In this document: positions 1 to 4,761 of the stretch, piece by piece
Position numbering within the stretch: position 1 is the stretch's first letter
Layout: every line of letters starts with the position of its first letter
Source: JBFMAE01 sp040756085
GTDB lineage: Bacteria > Desulfobacterota > BSN033 > UBA1163
Reading direction: 5' to 3'
Length of the DNA: 5,491 nt
Assembly (NCBI GenBank): GCA_040756085.1
Contig: JBFMAE010000024.1
Location: 1 to 5,491, forward strand
Translations under genes and position numbers: made by a program
Notes under the pieces: generated by a model
The model's input: only the letters and a program-made list of their open reading frames with translations
Database searches by the model: none
What the model was told of the DNA's origin: nothing

Positions 1-42
1 GCAGCCAAGCAAAATCCACCGTTAGTCGCATACTAATTTGTT

Positions 43-267
43 ATGAATCGACGATACCCAACAAGACCATATGCCCATGATTTGGAGACTGTATCGAAGC
101 GTTTTTTTGAAAGCTCTTTACCCAATGACTGGGTATCGGAAAAAGTATCAAATGATTATGGTGTCGATCTGAGAGTTGATATATTCGAGGATACCAGGGC
201 AACGGGATTAGAATTTCTAGGATGGATAGGGGGACGTAGTTCAAAATATTCACAATTTGCAGCATAA
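43..267 (+). pseudogene. Truncated DUF4365 domain protein (N-terminal remnant)
   Basis: The 74-residue frame resembles the beginning of DUF4365 proteins, a poorly characterised family with a nuclease-like fold that is often found in defence or mobile regions. Visible family-like features are LPNDW near residues 26-30, DYGVDL at 38-43, and the FED..ATGLEFL segment at 48-59. In the family this last segment normally leads into a QxK-type motif and a further 70 or more residues. Here the equivalent positions read GWIGG, so the motif is lost, and a stop follows about 15 residues later. No Shine-Dalgarno sequence precedes the ATG. I read it as a decayed, truncated copy rather than a working gene. 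The family call is by eye from a short stretch and is moderate only. Confidence 0.45.
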
Positions 268-572
268 CAACAGCTACCTTTTCCCCTTCCAACAATCCTG
301 CAGGCAAAGGCAGCCATTCCCAGTAATCCATGTAGCTCCCAATTCGATTTGGGTTTGCCGACTTCAGCCAGTTTTAAGGTGCGATCAGTAAGTTCTTTCT
401 CTTTGTCAAAGGCAATCCGATAAACTTCGGCTTCTCTCTTGGCCAGCTCAGTCAGCTTCTCCTGGATGGTATTGCCCTCACCCCCACCCTCTCCCGCAAG
501 CGGGCGAGGGAGAAATGTTGGTGAGTTCGATACCCGCTGTTCAAGGAGAGCGATCTTCTGGTCTTTGAATGG
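268..572 (-). pseudogene. Broken gene: coiled-coil protein with a hydrophobic C-terminal segment
   Basis: On the minus strand a frame without a plausible start stays open from a TGA at 573-575 to a TAA at 156-158. Its content looks like real protein. It begins KDQKIALLEQRV, continues after an insert as NTIQEKLTELAKREAEVYR, then has a charged DKEKELTDRTLKLAEV stretch typical of a coiled coil. A hydrophobic segment starting WELHGLLGMAAF, around 288-341, may be a membrane anchor. The 5' part is missing: the frame runs into a dispersed repeat at 582-612. A second repeat lies inside it at about 474-530 and adds 19 codons without shifting the frame. The 3' end is unclear and the last part probably is not original. 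I do not recognise the family. Functionally it is most likely dead. Confidence 0.45.
478..515. repeat. Dispersed palindromic repeat, CCCTCTCCCGC type
   Basis: Two 11-nt arms, at 487-497 and 500-510, pair around an AA loop with a single mismatch (T492 against C505). A C-rich flank precedes them. Sequences of this type (CCCTCACCCC-ACCCTCTCCCGC) are familiar as REP-like intergenic hairpins in proteobacterial genomes. Read on the minus strand it encodes the peptide LPRPLAGEG, and it lies in frame within the broken coiled-coil gene. Confidence 0.7.
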
Positions 573-581
573 TCAAAAAAC

Positions 582-612
582 ACTGGATTCCGCGTCAAGC
601 CCGGAATGACAG
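582..612. repeat. Dispersed palindromic repeat, TGGATTCC...GGAATGACA type
   Basis: ATTCCG at 587-592 pairs with CGGAAT at 602-607 in an imperfect hairpin, inside the wider pattern ACTGGATTCC...GGAATGACA. This pattern is common as a dispersed intergenic hairpin in many bacterial genomes. On the minus strand it gives the stop codon at 573-575 and marks the point where the coiled-coil frame is broken. Confidence 0.65.
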
Positions 613-761
613 AGAAGGGAAAGGAGCAATCGTTGGGCGTTACCCATTCGATCACGCCGTTGGCGTGACTCAGGGCAGACCCGTTCGACCCGATGAAGAT
701 TTATGATATTCTTTTGAAATGCAGATATCGGCGTGGTTCGAGCCACCCTTTCAAAAAGGGC
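613..761. other. Non-coding stretch upstream of the toxin-antitoxin pair
   Basis: I see no convincing gene here. It contains a perfect small hairpin, CACGCC at 653-658 pairing with GGCGTG at 662-667 around GTT. A second weak hairpin has CCCTT/AAGGG arms (about 746-760) and lies just ahead of the promoter of the next gene. Either could be repeat debris. No T-tract follows the first one, so it is not a convincing terminator. Confidence 0.4.
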
Positions 762-803
762 TTGGAACATCTTTCTTCGTGTGCTATAAGATTAGGAGGA
801 GGT
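762..803 (+). promoter_or_regulatory. Sigma70-type promoter and strong RBS for the DUF433/DUF5615 pair
   Basis: A TTGGAA -35 box (762-767) and a TATAAG -10 box (785-790) are separated by exactly 17 nt. Transcription would start near 797, giving a leader of only about 16 nt. A purine-rich AGGAGGAGGT run (794-803) provides the Shine-Dalgarno sequence, about 9 nt ahead of the ATG at 813. Because the start site would fall within this run, only its downstream AGGAGGT part may be transcribed. Confidence 0.55.
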
Positions 804-812
804 GGGAAAAAG

Positions 813-1055
813 ATGAAACTGGACCGAATCACCATCGACCCTGCGCGAATGAACGGCCAACCCTGCATCCGTAACATGCGTCTGACCGTTCGGCGTGTCG
901 TCGAACTGGCGGCAACATATCCCGACCGTAATGAACTGCGAGAGGAATACCCTGAACTCGAGGATGAGGATATCCGACAAGCCCTCCTCTACGCGGCTAC
1001 CTATCTCGATGACCGCATTGTCGATCTTCCTACGAGCCATGAAACTACTCCTTGA
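813..1055 (+). CDS. DUF433 family protein, probable antitoxin
   Basis: This 80-residue protein matches the DUF433 family: small helix-turn-helix-like proteins commonly encoded just before PIN-like DUF5615 proteins and predicted to be antitoxins that also repress their own promoter. The N-terminal ITIDPARMNGQPCIRNMRLTV, in which the pattern D-P-x-x-x-x-G-x-P-C-I-R is visible, is typical of the family. RRVVELAATYP then forms a helix, followed by the acidic EEYPELEDEDIRQALLYAA segment, also typical. I chose the ATG at 813 because a strong AGGAGGAGGT precedes it and because the homology begins there; the frame stays open upstream without similarity. It overlaps the next gene by 17 nt, which suggests translational coupling. 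The family assignment is strong; the antitoxin role comes from family knowledge and context. Confidence 0.85.
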   Translation: MKLDRITIDPARMNGQPCIRNMRLTVRRVVELAATYPDRNELREEYPELEDEDIRQALLYAATYLDDRIVDLPTSHETTP

Positions 1056-1407
1056 CCAAGGATTACCCCGTTCGACAGCCAAACTCCTGCGTGAGGCAGG
1101 GATAGACACTGTCCACGTCAGTGAAATTGGCCATTCCACGTCTGAAGACGCCGTTATTCTTGAACGAGGGCGGGAAGAAGGCCGTACGGTTGTAACGTTG
1201 GATGCTGACTTTCATGCCTTGCTTGCCATATCTGGGGCTACGTCTCCATCGGTTATCCGGATTCGAATAGAAGGCTTGAATGGAGAAACCGCAGCGAACT
1301 TGATCCGAAGTGCTCTCATACGGTGCGAGGAAGATCTCAAACAGGGGTCAGTTGTAACAGTGGAACGAGGCCGGATACGCATCCGCAGACTCCCCCTAAC
1401 CCTATGA
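1039..1407 (+). CDS. DUF5615 family PIN-like protein, probable toxin
   Basis: The 122-residue product matches DUF5615, a compact PIN-like nuclease fold related to VapC and Mut7-C domains and predicted to be the toxic RNase of DUF433-linked modules. It opens with MKLLLDQGLP, where D6 is the first expected acidic metal ligand. The segment GIDTVHVSEIG follows, with S35-E36-D37 carrying further acidic residues. The hallmark TLDADF at 53-58 supplies D55 and D57. The C-terminal half is helical and ends in the VTVERGRIRIRRLPL strand seen in the family. All expected acidic positions look intact, so it may be active. The start at 1039 lies inside the antitoxin gene; the upstream extension of this frame is only the antisense-like shadow of DUF433. 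Family confidence is high; toxicity is inferred. Confidence 0.85.
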   Translation: MKLLLDQGLPRSTAKLLREAGIDTVHVSEIGHSTSEDAVILERGREEGRTVVTLDADFHALLAISGATSPSVIRIRIEGLNGETAANLIRSALIRCEEDLKQGSVVTVERGRIRIRRLPLTL

Positions 1408-1570
1408 GCAGAGAAACGTTAGAAGCGACTGATTGAGCACTGGGGAACGGGTACTTTACGGATCATTCGTGCGTGTGAAGGATCTGACATTAAGGTAAAG
1501 TTCTCGATTCAGGCCGGTTCATTTGTTGATCCAGAGAACATTTGGAGAACGTAGTTTCAAGGAGATCAAA
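1408..1570. other. Intergenic spacer between toxin and terminator
   Basis: This 163-nt stretch separates the toxin stop codon from the shared terminator. I find no convincing reading frame, RNA gene or strong inverted repeat in it. Frames on both strands are interrupted by stops within short distances. Confidence 0.4.
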
Positions 1571-1605
1571 AAGAAAAAGCCCTTTGATTTCAAGGGCCTT
1601 TTCTC
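1571..1605. terminator. Bidirectional rho-independent terminator shared by ssrA and the toxin operon
   Basis: GCCCTT (1579-1584) pairs with AAGGGC (1592-1597) around a 7-nt loop. On the minus strand the stem is followed by TTTTT (complement of 1574-1578), 16 nt past the tmRNA 3' end. On the plus strand it is followed by CTTTTC. The two transcription units converge here, so one hairpin can end both. Confidence 0.7.
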
Positions 1606-1612
1606 AGCAAAT

Positions 1613-1967
1613 TGGTGGAGGCGGCGGGAATCGAACCCGCGTCCGAGAACCTTCCGACAGAGCTTCTACATACATAGCCTGTGTTTTAATTTCGCTCTCC
1701 CAAACTCCCACAGGCAGGATCCCGGAAGAGTTAGCTTATGGAGATTCGTCCCTCACCCTATAAGCGTCGGAGAGGAACTATCCTGTCTTTCTGACATCCC
1801 GGCCTGCCCTACAGGAGAGAGCAGGGGGGACGCTGGCTGCCCTTAGGCAGCCAGGGCATAATCGTAGTTGGTTGCGATTATGTTTAATCCCATTTGTTTT
1901 ACGAGCCAATGGGACCTCGGTATGCCACCCTGACGTCAACGATCCCCGTCGAACCCTTTTCGCCCCC
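1613..1967 (-). ncRNA. ssrA: Transfer-messenger RNA (tmRNA, 10Sa RNA)
   Basis: The gene gives a 355-nt one-piece tmRNA that frees ribosomes stalled on messages lacking a stop codon and adds a degradation tag to the unfinished protein. The 5' end has the conserved GGGGGCG...GGTTCGACGGGGA pattern. Its first seven bases (1967-1961) pair with CGCCTCC near the 3' end, with one G-U pair, to form the tRNA-like acceptor stem. A T-arm with GGTTCGATTCC and an encoded CCA (1615-1613) complete the alanine-tRNA-like half. Between them lie the tag frame and several pseudoknot-like inverted repeats, including a 9-bp hairpin at 1833-1854 that carries the tag stop codon. It follows smpB and overlaps its last 32 nt. 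I see no convincing promoter just ahead of its 5' end, so co-transcription with smpB is likely but not shown. Confidence 0.97.
1843..1875 (-). other. tmRNA proteolysis tag frame (ATNYDYALAA)
   Basis: The resume codon GCA lies at 1875-1873, directly after a TAATC that resembles the conserved TAGTC found before the E. coli resume codon. The frame reads GCA ACC AAC TAC GAT TAT GCC CTG GCT GCC TAA, encoding ATNYDYALAA. With the alanine delivered by tmRNA itself the full tag would be AATNYDYALAA. The ALAA end is the classical ClpXP/ClpAP degradation signal. The TAA sits in the loop of the hairpin at 1833-1854. Confidence 0.9.
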
Positions 1968-2397
1968 TTTCCATATCTCTTTCCATTGTCTTCCGTTTGA
2001 GTGTCTCCCGTTTATCAAAGAGCTTCTTCCCTTTCGCCAGCCCCAGCTCCACCTTCACCTTTCCGTTCGAAAAGTAGAGGCGAAGCGGGATGAGGGTAAA
2101 TCCCTTCTCCTGAACTTTCCCGACGAGACGGCGGATCTCCCTTTTATGAAGGAGAAGCTTTCTCGTCCTCAGGGGATCAGGATTAAATCGGTTTCCATGT
2201 GAATATGGGCTGATATGGACATCCACGAGAAAGACCTCTCCGTTCTTGATCGTCCCGTAACTATCCCCAATATTCGCCTTGCCCTCACGGAGGGATTTCA
2301 CCTCCGTCCCCAGAAGGCAGATTCCCGCTTCCAAGGAATCTTCAATCGAATAATTAAATCTTGCCTTCTTGTTCTGACAAATCAATTTCTCTCTCAT
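1936..2397 (-). CDS. smpB: SsrA-binding protein SmpB
   Basis: SmpB binds the tRNA-like half of tmRNA and is required to load it into stalled ribosomes. The 153-residue protein is of normal family length. Typical blocks are KLICQNKKARFNY at residues 4-16, the beta-barrel GTEVKSLREGKANIGDSY at 30-47, the HISPYSHGNRFNPDPLRTRKLLL loop, and the conserved KGKKLFDKRETLKRK (about 122-136), which leads into the basic C-terminal tail that enters the mRNA channel. I prefer the ATG at 2397 over a TTG two codons upstream, since homologues begin at this point. Neither start has a Shine-Dalgarno sequence, but a promoter at 2408-2436 would place the transcript start only 3-5 nt ahead of the ATG, so the message is nearly leaderless. 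The final ten residues, RGRKGFDGDR, are encoded by DNA shared with the 5' end of tmRNA, so this tail end is dictated at least partly by RNA structure. Confidence 0.96.
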   Translation of the reverse strand: MREKLICQNKKARFNYSIEDSLEAGICLLGTEVKSLREGKANIGDSYGTIKNGEVFLVDVHISPYSHGNRFNPDPLRTRKLLLHKREIRRLVGKVQEKGFTLIPLRLYFSNGKVKVELGLAKGKKLFDKRETLKRKTMERDMERGRKGFDGDR

Positions 2398-2407
2398 TTT
2401 CAATATT

Positions 2408-2436
2408 ATTTTAGCTTATTGGGTTTTTTAAATCAA
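2408..2436 (-). promoter_or_regulatory. Sigma70-type promoter of smpB(-ssrA)
   Basis: On the minus strand TTGATT (2436-2431) and TAAAAT (2413-2408) are separated by exactly 17 nt. The -10 box ends 10 nt before the smpB ATG, so transcription should begin around 2400-2402. This explains why no ribosome binding site is seen. Confidence 0.6.
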
Positions 2437-2452
2437 TGATGAAGAATCCATC

Positions 2453-2488
2453 GCAGGCTAAAGCCCCTGCCTACCAGCAGGCAGGTGC
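2453..2488. repeat. Hairpin repeat GCAGGC-TAAA-GCCTGC interrupted by a 20-bp palindrome
   Basis: The left arm GCAGGC (2453-2458), the loop TAAA and the first GCC (2463-2465) are separated from the remaining TGC (2486-2488) by exactly 20 nt. Removing 2466-2485 restores the perfect palindrome GCAGGCTAAAGCCTGC followed by GGCTACA, a familiar dispersed intergenic repeat. The outer element therefore looks like the older one, with the inner one inserted later. Confidence 0.65.
2466..2485. repeat. 20-bp palindromic element, copy 1
   Basis: The sequence CCTGCCTACCAGCAGGCAGG can fold as CCTGCC/GGCAGG, or in a slipped form as CCTGC/GCAGG with a smaller loop. It differs from copy 2 at 2532-2551 at a single position (A2476 against G). 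It sits inside another hairpin repeat. No coding capacity and no obvious target-site duplication are visible. Confidence 0.75.
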
Positions 2489-2531
2489 GGCTACAAACTT
2501 TTAACTTTCTGGAATTCCGCATTCCGAAATC

Positions 2532-2551
2532 CCTGCCTACCGGCAGGCAGG
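2532..2551. repeat. 20-bp palindromic element, copy 2
   Basis: The sequence CCTGCCTACCGGCAGGCAGG forms a 6-bp CCTGCC/GGCAGG stem with either a 4-nt or an 8-nt loop. It lies 18 nt past the kinase stop codon in the direction of transcription. No T-tract follows on the minus strand, so it is not a standard terminator, although it could protect the 3' end of the kinase message. Its flanks resemble each other (CCGCATTCCGAAAT before, CGCATTCGGCAAT after), which suggests it was inserted into, or lies between, a short tandem repeat. Confidence 0.7.
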
Positions 2552-2569
2552 CGCATTCGGCAATCGTGA

Positions 2570-4747
2570 TTAAATCCGGACGGGCAGTTCGATGAGGAAG
2601 GTCGTTCCCTTGGGTTGGTTGTCTCGGACCCGGATATAACCGTTGTGATCGGCAACAATGGCGTTGACGATGGTCAGACCTAACCCGGTTCCGCTTTTTT
2701 TAGTGGAGTAATAAGGTTCGAAAAGCCTCCCTTTGTCTTCATCAGGAATCCCGCAGCCATTGTCGCTCACCTCGAGGCGAACCATCTGAAGTTTTGGATC
2801 GTAACTCGTCTGGATCTTGATCTCTCCTCCCTTTTCAATAGCGGCGAGGCTGTTCTTGATCAGGTTGATCATCACCCGTTTCATCTGATCCCGGTCAATA
2901 TTTAAGGCGGGAAGGTCTTCACGAATAAATTTGAAATGGACATCCTTATGGGCCTCCTTGAAAAGAACCAAGGTCTCCTGAATAATCTCATTGAGATGGT
3001 TGGGGGAAGGCTGGGAAGCCGGCATACGGGCAAAGTTTGAAAATTCGTTGACCATTCCCTTCAGTTCCTCAACCTGTTTCACAATCGTCCGTGTGCACTC
3101 ATCGAAGATGGCCCCATCCTGCTCGAGCTTCTCCAGATACCGTTTCCTCAATCGCTGGGCGGAGAGCTGGATGGGGGTTAAAGGATTTTTGATCTCATGG
3201 GCAATCCTCCGGGCCACTTCTCTCCAGGCAGCCATACGCTGAGCTTTGATCAGTTGAGTGAGATCATCGAAGACGGCAACAACACCGAGAGCCCTTCCCT
3301 CCTCATCTTTCAGGGTTGTCAAATTGATCAAAAGGGTGAGGGATTTCCCTTTCAGGTTTAGGGTGAGCTGTTTCTCAATGGAGTCCCTTTGAGAAGATTT
3401 AAGCTCATCCAACAATTTCTCTATCTGCTCCACATACTCCTTAGCCAGCACCTCGGAGAAATTCTTCTCCAGGATGGCTTCTCCCTTTATCTCCAGCATC
3501 TGCTCTGCAGAGGTATTGATCGTGGTGATGATTCCTTTTTCATCTATGGAGACCACTCCAGCCGCCACATTTTTCAGAACGATCTCCATATATTTTTTTC
3601 GTTGCTCTAACTCGGAGCGGCTCACCTGAAGATCCCCGGTCATCTGATTGAAGGACTGAACGAACATCCCGATTTCATCCGTGGCTTTCATCTGAATCCG
3701 AAAGTTAAGATCTCCTGAGGCAATCCGATGGGTGGCCTCTGCCAACTCTTTGATGGGGACGGTGATATCCTTGGATAAACGGAAACCAAACCAGATGGCC
3801 GAGAAGACGATGAGAAGGGTGACCATCAAAAGGGCCATCATATAGCTGAACTTGATCGGCTTTTTCAAAATCTTCAATTGTTTATATTCGACAAAAGCCT
3901 GTGAGATCTCTCGCATCTTGGCGGTGAGACTCTTCGGTATGAAATGTGTGGCAACCACCACCCCAATCACCTCCCCCCCTTCTGAAGGATTGAAAATCGG
4001 GGCGACGCCCGTGATCACCTCCCCTTCTCCCGCTGACAAGTTTCTGGATACTTCTTTCCCTGAAAATCCTGCTTCCAGCATGTCCTTCGGAGGATCAAGG
4101 AAAAAGGCTTTGAGCATGGGATCCTCTACTCTGACCGACTCTTTCTCTCCTTTTATAAATATTCCGAGGGTGCTGAGGTGATATTCCTTTCGTTTCACCT
4201 CAAGGGTTTCTCTCAGGAGTCCATTTCCCTTTTCCTCTCTGAGGCCCCCTTGTTGGGAAAGGTGTTTACTGATTTGTTGAGCAGTAGAAACCGTGTTATT
4301 GGCAAAATCTCGATAATAGCTCTGGGCAACCTCCAGAGACCCTTGGAGGGATTGCTCCACCTGGGCACTGAACCAGTGTTCAACACTGTTGGTGATAAAC
4401 CCCACTGCAACAAAAAAGAGGAGGACTGTGGGGACGAGGGAAAGGCTAATGAAGGCCACCACCAGTTTGGTCCTCAGCTTCGACCCCAGGACCTTCCGCT
4501 TTCGCTCAAAGATCAGTTTGACCAGGTTTCGGATCACCAGAAAGATCAGGAGGAGGATCAGGATGATGTTGATATTGATCAGGCTGAAGATAATGATGTT
4601 GTTGGCGATGGGGATCGTTCCTCCCACCTGTGGGAATTTCATCTCGATGGTGGTGAAGACGATAATCAGAATGGAGATGATCACGATGATGATCAGCTCA
4701 TTGCGTCGTCTTCTTGCTTCCGGGGAAAGCTCCTTTTTCATACTCAT
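2570..4747 (-). CDS. NtrY-like membrane sensor histidine kinase
   Basis: This 725-residue protein is a complete membrane-bound histidine kinase of the NtrY type, which senses a signal across the inner membrane and phosphorylates a partner response regulator (NtrX or NtrC-like). Three hydrophobic stretches, near residues 18-36, 48-74 and 94-118, precede an extracytoplasmic region at about 119-299, and a further membrane segment lies at 300-323. A HAMP linker (about 322-375) and a PAS domain (about 385-495) follow. The phosphoacceptor is H517 in RRIAHEIKNPLTPIQLSAQR, a block characteristic of NtrY. The ATPase domain shows the N box with N632, DNGCGIPD at 662-669, FEPYYSTK at 676-683 and GTGLGL at 686-691, all intact. 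The start at 4747 has a weak GGGA 5 nt upstream; an alternative ATG two codons later is possible. It lies 14 nt after the DUF4390 gene, so the two form an operon. No response-regulator gene follows. Confidence 0.93.
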   Translation of the reverse strand: MSMKKELSPEARRRRNELIIIVIISILIIVFTTIEMKFPQVGGTIPIANNIIIFSLININIILILLLIFLVIRNLVKLIFERKRKVLGSKLRTKLVVAFISLSLVPTVLLFFVAVGFITNSVEHWFSAQVEQSLQGSLEVAQSYYRDFANNTVSTAQQISKHLSQQGGLREEKGNGLLRETLEVKRKEYHLSTLGIFIKGEKESVRVEDPMLKAFFLDPPKDMLEAGFSGKEVSRNLSAGEGEVITGVAPIFNPSEGGEVIGVVVATHFIPKSLTAKMREISQAFVEYKQLKILKKPIKFSYMMALLMVTLLIVFSAIWFGFRLSKDITVPIKELAEATHRIASGDLNFRIQMKATDEIGMFVQSFNQMTGDLQVSRSELEQRKKYMEIVLKNVAAGVVSIDEKGIITTINTSAEQMLEIKGEAILEKNFSEVLAKEYVEQIEKLLDELKSSQRDSIEKQLTLNLKGKSLTLLINLTTLKDEEGRALGVVAVFDDLTQLIKAQRMAAWREVARRIAHEIKNPLTPIQLSAQRLRKRYLEKLEQDGAIFDECTRTIVKQVEELKGMVNEFSNFARMPASQPSPNHLNEIIQETLVLFKEAHKDVHFKFIREDLPALNIDRDQMKRVMINLIKNSLAAIEKGGEIKIQTSYDPKLQMVRLEVSDNGCGIPDEDKGRLFEPYYSTKKSGTGLGLTIVNAIVADHNGYIRVRDNQPKGTTFLIELPVRI

Positions 4748-4761
4748 TTCATTCCCAGATC

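Noticed and set aside
41..331. Minus-strand frame MDYWEWLPLPAGLLEG...
   Set aside because: It is shifted by one base from the frame that carries the coiled-coil and hydrophobic segment, and overlaps the DUF4365 remnant; the shifted frame shows no protein-like features.
478..612. CRISPR array or phage attachment repeats
   Set aside because: The hairpins are two different families, each present once here, with no regular spacing or repeated unit.
452..655. Minus-strand frame of 67 codons with VIPGLTRNPVFFDHSK
   Set aside because: Most of it is the translation of the two dispersed hairpin repeats; VIPGLTRNP is the typical peptide read from the GGATTCC...GGAATGACA repeat.
1523..1846. Plus-strand frame containing WWRRRESNPRPRTF
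   Set aside because: This peptide is the translation of the complement of the tmRNA tRNA-like 3' end (GGTGGAGGCGGCGGGAATCGAACCCGC), a common false gene call over tRNA-like sequences.
1968..2040. A separate promoter for ssrA inside smpB
   Set aside because: A GATATG lies only 4 nt before the tmRNA 5' end and no -35 box sits at a workable distance; a weak promoter cannot be excluded, but none can be supported.
1894..2202. Plus-strand open frame of 102 codons across the smpB/ssrA junction
   Set aside because: It lies antisense to smpB and the tmRNA 5' end, has no ribosome binding site and no recognisable protein features.
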